A stretch of DNA of 64,000 nucleotides, taken from positions 186,001 to 250,000 of the forward strand of contig NZ_JAUFPR010000003.1 in NCBI RefSeq assembly GCF_030409325.1. The letters are read 5' to 3'. Positions within the stretch are counted from its first letter, which is position 1. Every line of letters begins with the position of its first letter. Made by a program: the position numbers and the translations under genes. Under the pieces are notes generated by a model. The model saw only the letters and a program-made list of their open reading frames with translations. It had not been told where the DNA came from and searched no databases. Positions 51,780-60,107 of this stretch are shown here, piece by piece. The stretch comes from Mucilaginibacter aquaedulcis. GTDB lineage: Bacteria > Bacteroidota > Bacteroidia > Sphingobacteriales > Sphingobacteriaceae.

Positions 51780-52823
51780 ATGTATTTTTTATTAAAACCC
51801 ATCCTGTTTAAGTTCGATCCCGAAAAAGTACATTATTTTGTTACCCGCAACTTAAAACGCTTTAACCGCTTTCCGGGCGGGGCAGCCTTGAGTCGGGCAA
51901 TATGGGATGTGAATAACCCGAGACTTCAAAAAGAGGTATTTGGCCTGCGTTTTAAAAATCCGGTTGGCCTGGCCGCTGGCTTTGACAAAAACGGCGAACT
52001 TATGGGCGAAATGGCTAATATCGGCTTTGGCTTTGTGGAGATAGGCACAGTTACTCCCCTGCCCCAACCCGGCAATCCGCAGCCGCGTATGTTTCGCCTG
52101 CCGCCCGATGGTGCGCTTATTAACCGCATGGGTTTTAACAATTTAGGGGTTGATGTGGTTGCCGAGCGACTGGCAGCCTTCCGAAGAAATGCTAAAGGGG
52201 CTCAAAAACAACTCATTATTGGCGGCAACATTGGTAAAAACAAGGTTACCCCTAATGAGGATGCCGTAAGCGATTATATTAAATGCTTTGACCGCCTGTT
52301 TGATGCGGTTGATTACTTTGTGGTGAACGTGAGCTCGCCAAACACACCGGGCTTAAGGGATTTGCAGGAAAAAGAACCTTTAATGCACATCCTGAATACC
52401 CTGCAACAGCGCAACGCTAAAAATGGCATCAGCAGGCCTATCCTGCTTAAAATAGCTCCTGATTTAACCGATTCGCAATTGGATGATATTGTTGATATTG
52501 TACAGCAAACCCGCATTGCAGGTATCATTGCTACCAATACTACCATCAGTCGTGAAAGCCTTACTGTACATGAAAGCCTGAAAAATGAAATGGGCGGCCT
52601 TAGCGGTAAACCACTAACCAAACGCTCAACCGAGGTGATCAGTTACCTGCATAAAAAATCAAACGGATCGTTCCCCATTATTGGAGTAGGCGGTATCCAC
52701 ACGGCTGATGACGCCATAGAGAAACTACAAGCCGGGGCATCGCTGGTGCAATTGTACACCGGTTTTATCTACGAAGGCCCGGCGCTGATTGGCAGGATCA
52801 ATAAAAAGCTGCTTGACCGTTGA
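51780..52823 (+). CDS. pyrD: Dihydroorotate dehydrogenase (quinone), class 2
   Basis: Oxidises dihydroorotate to orotate in pyrimidine synthesis and passes electrons to quinone at the inner membrane. The 347-residue protein is class 2: an N-terminal helix ([21 protein letters not shown]), FMN-barrel motifs [15 protein letters not shown] and NRMGFNNLG, the catalytic serine in [12 protein letters not shown], and the phosphate-binding [11 protein letters not shown] with [13 protein letters not shown]. It is a single-gene unit. Confidence 0.96.
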   Translation: MYFLLKPILFKFDPEKVHYFVTRNLKRFNRFPGGAALSRAIWDVNNPRLQKEVFGLRFKNPVGLAAGFDKNGELMGEMANIGFGFVEIGTVTPLPQPGNPQPRMFRLPPDGALINRMGFNNLGVDVVAERLAAFRRNAKGAQKQLIIGGNIGKNKVTPNEDAVSDYIKCFDRLFDAVDYFVVNVSSPNTPGLRDLQEKEPLMHILNTLQQRNAKNGISRPILLKIAPDLTDSQLDDIVDIVQQTRIAGIIATNTTISRESLTVHESLKNEMGGLSGKPLTKRSTEVISYLHKKSNGSFPIIGVGGIHTADDAIEKLQAGASLVQLYTGFIYEGPALIGRINKKLLDR

Positions 52824-53069
52824 TTTGAGGTGATTTCATTGATTTCGTTGATGATTTTGTCTTGAACCAGAATTTATAGAATTAGAGAATTTTCAGAATT
52901 TCTTTTTACGGGCTATTTTATTAATTCAAAAATTCTGAAAATTCCGGTTCAGACAAAAGAAATCCTGAAATCTGTTTAATCCAGGTTCAGACAAAATCAT
53001 TCTACGTCAAACAACGCAATCATCTACTTCAAACAATGCAATCAGCGAAATCAAGCCAATCACCCCAAA
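52822..53069. repeat. Nested palindromic repeats, GGTTCAGACA type
   Basis: The core 52855-52958 has ends TTTTGTCTTGAACC and GGTTCAGACAAAA. Inside the left end lie GAATT units at 52870, 52879, 52887 and 52896 (spacings 9, 8, 9), with mirrored AATTC units on the right. A second right end lies at 52984-52996. Outer arms of 9-bp units (TGATTTCAT at 52832; AATCAGCGA at 53040) are also inverted. This fills most of the gap between pyrD and the small basic protein. Confidence 0.75.
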
Positions 53070-53093
53070 AATCAACGGTCAATGACGCACAAA

Positions 53094-53127
53094 AAAATCC
53101 TGCCGGTTTCTTAAACCAACAGGATTT
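53094..53127 (-). terminator. Terminator of the 58-residue protein gene
   Basis: Stem AAATCCTG / CAGGATTT with inner GGTTT/AAACC pairing, followed on the minus strand by TTTTTTG. It lies 44 bases past the stop codon. Confidence 0.75.
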
Positions 53128-53170
53128 ATAAGATCTTTTCAAGCGCTTGTAGCGCCAAAAGCAGATAGAA

Positions 53171-53347
53171 TTATTTTGCAGCTACAGCTTTTGCTAAAGC
53201 TTCGTTGTTTTTAGCTATCTGGCTGTGTTTTGACTCAGCAGAACGGCTTCCGTACTCCAGGTTAGTAGCCAGTTTCAAAAACTGTACTTCTAAACGTGAA
53301 GTAGTTTTGTTTTTTCTATCTTTTCTTTTTAAACGTGTAACGCCCAT
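53171..53347 (-). CDS. Small basic protein, possible ribosomal component
   Basis: A 58-residue lysine/arginine-rich protein (start GVTRLKRKDRKNKTTSRLEV) with a helix-prone middle (FLKLATNLEYGSRS) and an Ala/Lys tail. It is too short for ORF-length cut-offs, but the ATG, the terminator and a separate transcript support it. Size, charge and placement beside a tRNA gene fit a ribosome-associated protein. I recall a Bacteroidota-specific small ribosomal protein named bL38; identity with it is a guess and needs alignment. Confidence 0.65.
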   Translation of the reverse strand: MGVTRLKRKDRKNKTTSRLEVQFLKLATNLEYGSRSAESKHSQIAKNNEALAKAVAAK

Positions 53348-53380
53348 GGTGTTTATTCTTTAAATTTTTTAATACCCTTG

Positions 53381-53451
53381 AGGTCGGGAGCGGATTCGAA
53401 CCGCTGTAAAAGGTTTTGCAGACCTCTGCCTAGCCACTCGGCCACCCGACC
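53381..53451 (-). tRNA. tRNA-Cys (anticodon GCA)
   Basis: A 71-base cloverleaf. Acceptor stem GGTCGGG pairs fully with CCCGACC, the D arm is GGCCGAGTGGCTAGGC, the anticodon stem AGGT/ACCT holds the loop CTGCAAA with anticodon GCA, and the T arm is GCGGTTCGAATCCGC. The discriminator is T (U), as expected for cysteine tRNA. CCA is not encoded. Confidence 0.95.
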
Positions 53452-53498
53452 ATTTTTTAAGGACTGCAAAAATAGTAATTTATTTTTCAGAAAGCCAA

Positions 53499-54251
53499 CT
53501 ATAATTTCATTGAATTTCTTTTTATTTCTGAACATAGTATAGCAGTGGCTATGGCCACGTTCAAAGATTCGGCATTTCCGGCCCTCGGAATAGTCACCGC
53601 TGCGCCTATTAAGCGCTCAATATCAGCACTTATGCCGTTACCTTCGTTGCCCATCACCAGCAATCCCTCACCGCCAAAATCAGTATTATATATATTTTGT
53701 CCGTTGAGCATGGCGCCAAATACAGGCAGGTCTATTTGAGGCAGAGTTTGTAAAAGATCAACATAATGCACATTTACCCGCGCCAATGAGCCCATGGTGG
53801 CCTGCACCACCTTGGGGTTATACACATCAACCGTGTCTTCCGAACATATAATATCGGTAATGCCAAACCAATCGGCCGTGCGAATGATGGTACCCATATT
53901 ACCGGGATCCTGCACGTTATCAAGCACCAGCGAAAACTTTTGTTTCAGGCTGTTATAATTTAAAACGGGCCATATTGGTATCTTAACCAAACCAATTACC
54001 TCCTGCGGCGTTTTCAATGAGCTGATTTTTTCGAGTTCATTTAATGAAATCTCCTGAAAGTTTATTTTTCGGGATAAATTCAGCATTTTTGAAGCAATTG
54101 CAGGGGTATGGTAAATTGTATCAACCTGGTATGCAGAGTTTATAAATTCGGTAACCGATTTATAACCCTCAACCAGGAAAAAACCATTTTCCCTGCGAAA
54201 TTTTTTATGTTGTAAGGATGTTAATAAACTGATCTGTGATTTTGAAAGCAT
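53499..54251 (-). CDS. SpoU/TrmH-family RNA 2'-O-methyltransferase
   Basis: A 250-residue SPOUT methyltransferase. An N-terminal substrate-binding domain (SLQHKKFRRENGFFLVEGYKSV) is followed by the knot domain. Its three motifs are LVLDNVQDPGNMGTIIRTADWF, VMGNEGNGIS and IPRAGNAESLNVAIATAI. It methylates a ribose 2'-OH in rRNA or tRNA; the target position is not readable. Its ATG lies inside the first codons of the divergent tamL gene, with a 16-base overlap. Confidence 0.9.
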   Translation of the reverse strand: MLSKSQISLLTSLQHKKFRRENGFFLVEGYKSVTEFINSAYQVDTIYHTPAIASKMLNLSRKINFQEISLNELEKISSLKTPQEVIGLVKIPIWPVLNYNSLKQKFSLVLDNVQDPGNMGTIIRTADWFGITDIICSEDTVDVYNPKVVQATMGSLARVNVHYVDLLQTLPQIDLPVFGAMLNGQNIYNTDFGGEGLLVMGNEGNGISADIERLIGAAVTIPRAGNAESLNVAIATAILCSEIKRNSMKL

Positions 54252-56617
54252 ATATAATTCCTGCTATTTACCGCCTTACAATATTAAGTATTTTACTGCT
54301 CATTATAGGCTCTGGTTGCAGCAGCACCCGTGGACTGGATAAAAACCAGGTACTGGTACGTAAAGTAATCATCAAGGGGATTGATAAGCAGTTTGCCGAA
54401 GCCGCTGTAAATTATGTAGATAAAGAGCAGCAACCCAATAACTGGCTTAACCTGCAGCTTTATTACACTTTCAGTAAAAAAGGTAAAAAGAATTACGGCG
54501 AGGCACCCTCTATTTTAGACAGTAACCTGGTTGAGTACTCGCGTCTGCAGATGGAACGCTATATCCAGAATCGCGGCTACCTGAAAGCAAAAATAACCGA
54601 CAGCATAGTTATCAAAAAGCAAAAGGCCGAGCTGGTTTTTACAGCGCAGGAAGGCCCCATGTTCCGCATAAGGAAAATAACCGACAGCATTGCTGATAAA
54701 AACATTAAAAAGCTGTATAACGACAATCGCAATAAAATGTCGCATATTTCGCCGGGGGCGCGTTTCGATACCGATAGCCTGGCGCATGACCGTGATGAGC
54801 TGTACCTGTTAATGAAGCGTAACGGCTACTTTGATTTCTACCGCCAATACGTAAACTACAATTACGATTCAACCTTTAATAACAGTGTGGTTGATGTTAC
54901 CATGATTATTGATAACCCGCCGGGCAAAAAAGAGCACCCTATTTATACCATCAATAATACGCAGATCAGCATTTCGCGCAGCAGCGGGCGCACCACCGGC
55001 CAGGCCGATACCGTTCAGGTTGATTCGCAATTCAGGTTTGTTGATTTTTCGCACCGGTTTAAGCCCCGTACCGTAATTGATTACACCTTTCAAAGAAAAG
55101 GGCAGATTTATAACATTGACCAGCAAACGCTTACTACAACCCGCTTGTCGGAGTTGAATGTATTCCGCAACGTGCCCAACCCTACTTACGAAAAACTGGC
55201 TGATAGCAGCAACCGTCTCAACACCAAAATTGATATTGTACCCCTCAAACAAATGAGCGATCGTGTTGAGGGTGAGGTACTGTTTAGCGGGGGCCGTTTT
55301 GGCTATAACGTGGGCAACACTTTTACCAACAGAAACCTGTTTAAGCAGGCTGCCATATTGCAGGTAAAATTTAACTGGAGTATTTTGTTTGATAATGGGC
55401 AAACCATCAAAAATCAGGAGCTCAGGGCCGGGGCCAACCTCATTTATCCGCGCATTTTAACGCCTTTTGATTTTCCGCTGTTAGGTAAGTTTGGGGTGCC
55501 GCATACTATTTTCTCCAGTAACTACTCATTATTTTACCAGAAAGACCTGGTAAAGCGCGAGAGTTTTGTAAACTCTGTAAGCTATGACTTTTTTGAAACC
55601 GCCCGTAAACAGCACACGATAACGCCTATAAATATAGAATTTTCACGAGGCGTGCTTGATACGGCAGCAAAAAGACAATTACTTGAACAAAACCGGCGCT
55701 CTTACGTAACTCTTATTGGCCGTACTACATTTACAACCGGTAGCCAGTACACTTTTCAATACAATGCTATTGAATTAAACTCCTACAAAAACTTCACTTA
55801 TTTCCGCGGTAGTTTAGATATTGGGGGTAACTTTCTCAGTTTGGCCAGCAAGGTGTTTAATACGTCAAGAGATACCGCTAACCAGCGTAAACTTTTCGGA
55901 TATACATTTTCACAATATGCCAAAACCGAGCTCGACCTAAGGTTTTATCGTACTCTGGGGGGCGAACGCCAGTTTGTATTCCGCTTTAATCCGGGTATAG
56001 GTGTTCCTTATGGTAACAGCAACCAGCTGATATTTGAAAAAAACTTTTACACCGGTGGTGCAAACGACATCAGGGCATGGCTGCCGCGCACATTGGGTCC
56101 GGGTCAGTTTAACCGTGCTACTTATTACGGAAATGATACCAATACCCGTGCGGGCTTAAAATACCTTGATCAGTTTGGCGAAATAAAAATGGTTGCCAAC
56201 GCCGAGTACCGTTACAAATTGGCCGACAACTTTTTTGGGGCCAAACTAAAGGGAGCAATCTTTATGGATGCCGGTAACGTATGGCGCCTGGGTAAAAAAG
56301 TTGAAAATCCGGGCGGCGAGTTCCGGTTTGATAATATCCTGCAATCAACCGCCATTGGTATAGGTACTGGTTTACGGTTTGATCTTGGTTTCTTTATATT
56401 CAGGCTTGATGCCGCACTTAAATTTAAAGACCCTCAGTTTACCGGATCAGACCAATGGGTACTCATTAAACATGGCGACGAGCTATTTAAATCAGGAAGT
56501 TTTAAAGAGGCTTACCTGAGAGCCAACGCTACAAGTATTGATAAAAATGGCAAAGTCACTGCCGGCGACAGCTACAATTTCATGCAGCTTAACTTTGGTA
56601 TAGGATTGCCGTTTTAA
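54236..56617 (+). CDS. TamL-like BamA/TamA-family outer-membrane lipoprotein
   Basis: A 793-residue lipidated outer-membrane protein. A lipobox (LLLIIGSGCSSTRG, Cys near 28) is followed by POTRA-like repeats (about 40-330, LVRKVIIKGIDKQF, RKITDSIADKNIKKLY) and a 16-strand Omp85 barrel (about 340-793) with GGANDIRAWLPRTLGPG as the VRGF/Y-like lid motif. Lipidated TamA (TamL) is typical of Bacteroidota, with TamB as partner; no tamB lies nearby. No ATG exists before the lipobox, so the start is GTG at 54236 or TTG at 54242. Confidence 0.88.
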   Translation: MILKAYIIPAIYRLTILSILLLIIGSGCSSTRGLDKNQVLVRKVIIKGIDKQFAEAAVNYVDKEQQPNNWLNLQLYYTFSKKGKKNYGEAPSILDSNLVEYSRLQMERYIQNRGYLKAKITDSIVIKKQKAELVFTAQEGPMFRIRKITDSIADKNIKKLYNDNRNKMSHISPGARFDTDSLAHDRDELYLLMKRNGYFDFYRQYVNYNYDSTFNNSVVDVTMIIDNPPGKKEHPIYTINNTQISISRSSGRTTGQADTVQVDSQFRFVDFSHRFKPRTVIDYTFQRKGQIYNIDQQTLTTTRLSELNVFRNVPNPTYEKLADSSNRLNTKIDIVPLKQMSDRVEGEVLFSGGRFGYNVGNTFTNRNLFKQAAILQVKFNWSILFDNGQTIKNQELRAGANLIYPRILTPFDFPLLGKFGVPHTIFSSNYSLFYQKDLVKRESFVNSVSYDFFETARKQHTITPINIEFSRGVLDTAAKRQLLEQNRRSYVTLIGRTTFTTGSQYTFQYNAIELNSYKNFTYFRGSLDIGGNFLSLASKVFNTSRDTANQRKLFGYTFSQYAKTELDLRFYRTLGGERQFVFRFNPGIGVPYGNSNQLIFEKNFYTGGANDIRAWLPRTLGPGQFNRATYYGNDTNTRAGLKYLDQFGEIKMVANAEYRYKLADNFFGAKLKGAIFMDAGNVWRLGKKVENPGGEFRFDNILQSTAIGIGTGLRFDLGFFIFRLDAALKFKDPQFTGSDQWVLIKHGDELFKSGSFKEAYLRANATSIDKNGKVTAGDSYNFMQLNFGIGLPF

Positions 56618-56671
56618 TAGCAGCCTAAACCTGATATGTTATTGAGAGTAACGAATCAATCGCGAAAATTA

Positions 56672-56769
56672 TCTGAACCAGGATTAAACAGATTTGTCGG
56701 ATTAATGGATTTACTTAGCTTTCGGAGAATCATGATAATCCCTTAATCCCAGAAATCGTGGTTCAGACA
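56672..56769. repeat. GGTTCAGACA-ended palindromic repeat, complete copy
   Basis: 98 bp bounded by TCTGAACC and GGTTCAGACA. GATT units start at 56682, 56691, 56700 and 56708 on the left (spacings 9, 9, 8). AATC units start at 56737, 56745 and 56754 on the right (spacings 8, 9). It lies in the gap after tamL. Confidence 0.8.
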
Positions 56770-56818
56770 AATCACTTGATTGCAACGCAGCAACTCCAAT
56801 GATATTATACCCCCCTTC

Positions 56819-57352
56819 CTAAAACAGCCCCTTTAAACCATCAATAACACTTTCAAAAAATGTTGGCATACTTAACCCATTATGGTAGTTAAAATATAGG
56901 AATATGCAGAATATGATTACGGCTATGATAATAAATCGCTTAAACATATAGGCCAGCAGTACCAAAATCAGCGGAATGGCTACCAGCAGCATCCAGCTGA
57001 TGTGCAGCGGACTAAGTTTGCTATCGTGCTTGTAAATGTAGTAGAGTATGGCGTGCGTGCCACTATCATTCATGTGCTTGGCATATAAAAAGGCCGAGCG
57101 GTCAAGCTTATGACGATAAAACGCGGTGCCTTTTTCAAACCTTAATTGTTCCTGAAAACCGTTCATCACAAACGTAAATATACCATTTACCCCCTCTTGT
57201 ATTACGCCTGCGGTATCGGTGGCAACAACGGCCACTTCGTCAACGGCAAAGGGGTTTTCTTTTATTACAAAGTGATCAATGGCTATGCTTTTCGCGAGGC
57301 TCAGGCTATGAGCAGCTATAATGAAACAGCACAAGAGGAATAGTTTCTTCAT
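56819..57352 (-). CDS. Exported membrane protein of unknown function
   Basis: A 177-residue protein. A signal peptide (FLLCCFIIAAHSLSLAKS) is followed by a soluble domain of about 90 residues (IDHFVIKENPFAVDEVAVVATDTAG, FTFVMNGFQEQLRFEKG), then two closely spaced membrane segments (MLLVAIPLILVLLAYMF and FIIIAVIIFCIFLYF), and a short outside tail. I do not recognise a family. The soluble part might be extracytoplasmic, with its function tied to the envelope. Its neighbours give no functional hint. Confidence 0.6.
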   Translation of the reverse strand: MKKLFLLCCFIIAAHSLSLAKSIAIDHFVIKENPFAVDEVAVVATDTAGVIQEGVNGIFTFVMNGFQEQLRFEKGTAFYRHKLDRSAFLYAKHMNDSGTHAILYYIYKHDSKLSPLHISWMLLVAIPLILVLLAYMFKRFIIIAVIIFCIFLYFNYHNGLSMPTFFESVIDGLKGLF

Positions 57353-57413
57353 TTTTAATAAAACAGTTCAGTTTAAGCACAAAAATGTATGCAATAAAAA
57401 TAGTATTTTAAAA

Positions 57414-57911
57414 CTAACTATTCAGTAAATATATACTTGCATTTAGTATCCCGGCAAAGCTCACCCAAAGCAAATAGGGCATCAGCAGCCAGCCCGCTAC
57501 TCTATTGAATTTGTTAAACCAATACATGGTTAAAATGATACTTACCCAAAGCAGGGCAATAACTATAAATGCCCCTAATACCTGGTGCATCCCAAAAAAC
57601 ACTATCGACCAGGAGAAATTCAAAAACAGCTGTGCAAAGTAAATAGCGCGGGTAACCTTGTACACGGGCTTGCGGCTACGGTGTTTCCAGATGAGGTAGG
57701 CGGCTACAGCTATCAGGATGTAGAGGCACGTCCAAACCGGGGCAAACAACCACGGAGGCGGGTTAAATGATGGCTTTTTAAGGGTGCTGTACCAGCCGGT
57801 TATTTCCGGCCGGGTAAAAAACGCGGCTACAAAGCCTATGGCCAGCGTGATCAATAAACTGATAAGAAACGGAAAAAATTGAAACTTTTTGAGTGAAACT
57901 GCTGAACTCAT
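57414..57911 (-). CDS. TspO/MBR-family membrane protein
   Basis: A 165-residue protein with five membrane spans. The family signature is KPSFNPPPWLFAPVWTCLYILIAVAAYLIW, followed by the tryptophan- and asparagine-rich helix QLFLNFSWSIVFFGMH. TspO proteins bind porphyrins and cholesterol-like ligands in other organisms. It lies 61 bases from the previous gene on the same strand. A direct role in the heme route begun by hemA elsewhere in the window is possible but only speculative. Confidence 0.93.
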   Translation of the reverse strand: MSSAVSLKKFQFFPFLISLLITLAIGFVAAFFTRPEITGWYSTLKKPSFNPPPWLFAPVWTCLYILIAVAAYLIWKHRSRKPVYKVTRAIYFAQLFLNFSWSIVFFGMHQVLGAFIVIALLWVSIILTMYWFNKFNRVAGWLLMPYLLWVSFAGILNASIYLLNS

Positions 57912-57991
57912 AAATTAATGAACCAACAAAATGCCGCTAAAGTTTTCAAGGAGGTTCATTTTACAGGAAGATGCTTAGAAGTATCATATCA

Positions 57992-58137
57992 ACTCACCCC
58001 GACATCGCCGCGCTTGTCACCCCTCTCTTCGCCTGCGGCTGAAAGAGGGTATTTCCTTTTTCTTACAATTTTCCTACGCCCTCTTTCCAGCGAAGCTGAA
58101 GAGAGGGTGGTCCAGCGTAGCGTAGACCGGGTGAGTC
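57992..58137. repeat. GACTCACCC-ended palindromic repeat, copy 3
   Basis: A 146-bp element (ACTCACCCCGACATCGCC at the left, CGTAGACCGGGTGAGTC at the right). It matches 17494-17644 in the opposite orientation. It fills most of the 57912-58279 gap; the rest is AT-rich and holds no gene. An open frame running through it is only repeat sequence. Confidence 0.85.
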
Positions 58138-58279
58138 GCTTTATACGCCATACAATTTCAACAACTATTTTAATACACCTCTATTGCCCATTAATTTACA
58201 ATACCATTATGCATACCCGGCATCTTAAACTTGTATAAATTGTTAGCTTAGCTGCCAAAGCCACAGGGCATCAACAACC

Positions 58280-58651
58280 ATGATAAAAGCTTATAGATTA
58301 TTTACCGGTACCGATGGTAACTCGCATGTACAAACGGGTACTGTGGCCGGCGGTCAGTTTAACCAGGCGGTATCTATCCGCTTTCAGGAATCGCCGCCGC
58401 ATTCTTTTTACGACTGGCACAATGCCCCTACCAACCAATACGTGATCAACATGTCGGGCACGCTGGAGTTTGAAACCCAAACCGGCGAAACTTTTATTTT
58501 ACATCCCGGCGAAATCCTCATCGCTACAGATACTACTGGTACCGCACACAAATGGCGACTGGTTGATGACCAGCCATGGAATCGGGTGTACGTAGCTTTC
58601 GACCAGGAAAACCAGATAAATTTTATCCCCGATGAGCCGCAGGCACGTTAA
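58280..58651 (+). CDS. Cupin-domain protein
   Basis: A 123-residue single-domain protein of the cupin fold. The segment ESPPHSFYDWHNAPTNQYVINMSGTLEFETQTGETFILHPGEILIATDTTGTAHKW shows the two cupin motifs. Metal-binding residues are only partly conserved: the first motif has H-x-x-x-x-x-x-H in place of the tight HxH. The function is unknown; sugar-binding and dioxygenase cupins are both possible. It converges on the lipoprotein gene with only 3 bases between stops. Confidence 0.7.
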   Translation: MIKAYRLFTGTDGNSHVQTGTVAGGQFNQAVSIRFQESPPHSFYDWHNAPTNQYVINMSGTLEFETQTGETFILHPGEILIATDTTGTAHKWRLVDDQPWNRVYVAFDQENQINFIPDEPQAR

Positions 58652-58654
58652 ACA

Positions 58655-59062
58655 TCATTTGATACGCACGTAGGTTGAACCGAAGCCATCGCTGATAAAA
58701 ATATCCCTGAAGAAAAGCGAATCGTTACGGATAACAAATGCCTGATCGCTCCCTGATCCGGTAGTATTGATCAGATCAAAGGTTTCGCCTGCTGATGTTT
58801 TATAATTACGTTTAATGGAAAACTTGCCGTTGATAGCTACCGTATCCTTATGGTAAAACTTGCAGGTACTATCGGCATTAAATACCCATTTTTGCGTAAA
58901 ACCTTCGGTTTTGGGCGTAAGGGTGAATCCCCCGATACCACCTACAGATTTTACCCAACGCCATTCGCCAACTATAGAATCAGAAGTCGGCAGTTTTTCT
59001 TTATTACATGACGATACGCTGCAGTAAACCATTACCACTAACAATAAGCTAAAATACTTCAT
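58655..59062 (-). CDS. Lipocalin-like lipoprotein
   Basis: A 135-residue lipoprotein starting at ATG 59062, which gives a signal peptide and lipobox (VYCSVSSC, lipid-modified Cys near 18). The mature part starts SIVGEWRWVKSVGGIGG and has a run of short beta strands (TQKWVFNADSTCKFYHKDTVAINGKFSI) typical of lipocalin-like domains of Bacteroidota lipoproteins. It should be anchored in the outer or inner membrane, facing the periplasm. The ligand is unknown. Confidence 0.7.
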   Translation of the reverse strand: MKYFSLLLVVMVYCSVSSCNKEKLPTSDSIVGEWRWVKSVGGIGGFTLTPKTEGFTQKWVFNADSTCKFYHKDTVAINGKFSIKRNYKTSAGETFDLINTTGSGSDQAFVIRNDSLFFRDIFISDGFGSTYVRIK

Positions 59063-59197
59063 AACATTATAAGGTTTATATAGCTCATTACGAGCGCTTA
59101 AGCCTAAACGATACAGCACTTTTATTTAACTTAGATAATTATTTGCATAAAGAATACCTGTTTGTAAATTACAACAAAATTCTTTGTACCATCAGTT

Positions 59198-60028
59198 ATG
59201 ATTATTGTTATTCAGTGTAAAGACCGCGTTGGTTTAGTTGGTTCCATTGCCACTATCCTGGCCCAGCATCAGCTCAATATAATTTCGATGCGCGAGCATG
59301 TTGATAAGGCCGAAGACCTGTTCTTTGTACGCCTTGAAGTGGAAGACGGTGAAACCAACGGCATTGAAGGCACTTTAAAGGAGGTACTGCCCCCAGGTGC
59401 AATCATATCTGTTAATCCCATCCCCGAAAAAAAGGTGGTGGTTTTGGTAACTAAAGAATACCATTGCCTGGCCGATATACTGATACGCAACTATTTTAAA
59501 ACCCTGGGTGCTACCGTACAATGTGTAATTGGCAACCATACCACCCTGCAAAATATTTGTGAACGCTTTGATATGCCTTTTTACCACATCAGGCACGAGG
59601 ATATAAGCAAGGACGAATTTGAGCAGCAGGTAACTGAAACAATCAAACAGTACGAACCCGACTATGTGGTGCTGGCCAAATTCATGCGCATTTTATCGCC
59701 CGGCTTTGTGGCCCAGTTCCCGATGCGGATCATTAATATACACCATTCGTTTTTACCGGCCTTTATTGGAGCCAACCCATACAAGCGGGCATTTGAGCGC
59801 GGGGTAAAACTCATTGGTGCTACTGCCCACTTTGTATCAAACGAACTGGACGAAGGGCCCATCATCGCCCAGCAAACCATCCCGGTAAACCACTCATTTA
59901 CTGCCGCCGCCATGGTAAAGGCTGGGCAGGAAATTGAAACCGCCGTACTGGCCAATGCCCTCAAACTGGTATTTGAAGACCGTGTGTTTGTGTATAAAAA
60001 CAAAACCGTTGTTTTTGGGCAAGTATAA
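59198..60028 (+). CDS. purU: Formyltetrahydrofolate deformylase
   Basis: Hydrolyses 10-formyl-THF to formate and THF, supplying formate for purine synthesis and balancing one-carbon pools. The 276-residue protein has an N-terminal ACT domain (about 1-80, IVIQCKDRVGLVGSIATIL) that would bind an amino-acid effector, and a C-terminal formyltransferase fold with INIHHSFLPAFIGANPYKRAFERGVK. The catalytic Asn/His lie in NIHHS, and the Asp in ELDEGPIIAQ. It ends at a strong bidirectional terminator. Confidence 0.95.
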   Translation: MIIVIQCKDRVGLVGSIATILAQHQLNIISMREHVDKAEDLFFVRLEVEDGETNGIEGTLKEVLPPGAIISVNPIPEKKVVVLVTKEYHCLADILIRNYFKTLGATVQCVIGNHTTLQNICERFDMPFYHIRHEDISKDEFEQQVTETIKQYEPDYVVLAKFMRILSPGFVAQFPMRIINIHHSFLPAFIGANPYKRAFERGVKLIGATAHFVSNELDEGPIIAQQTIPVNHSFTAAAMVKAGQEIETAVLANALKLVFEDRVFVYKNKTVVFGQV

Positions 60029-60054
60029 AAACTAAATTGTTTTTTTTAAATAAC

Positions 60055-60084
60055 AAAGGCGGGCCATTTACACGGCCCGCCTTT
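60055..60084. terminator. Bidirectional terminator
   Basis: A perfect 11-bp stem AAAGGCGGGCC / GGCCCGCCTTT with an 8-base loop. It lies between the convergent purU and GH30 genes; the run on the minus strand is TTTGTTATTT, on the plus strand TTTACTTAT. Confidence 0.8.
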
Positions 60085-60107
60085 ACTTATATATTATATC
60101 AGAAGTC

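Noticed and set aside
57918-58238. Open frame of about 106 codons after the TspO gene
   Set aside because: Most of it is the inverted repeat copy 3; no start context or family resemblance.
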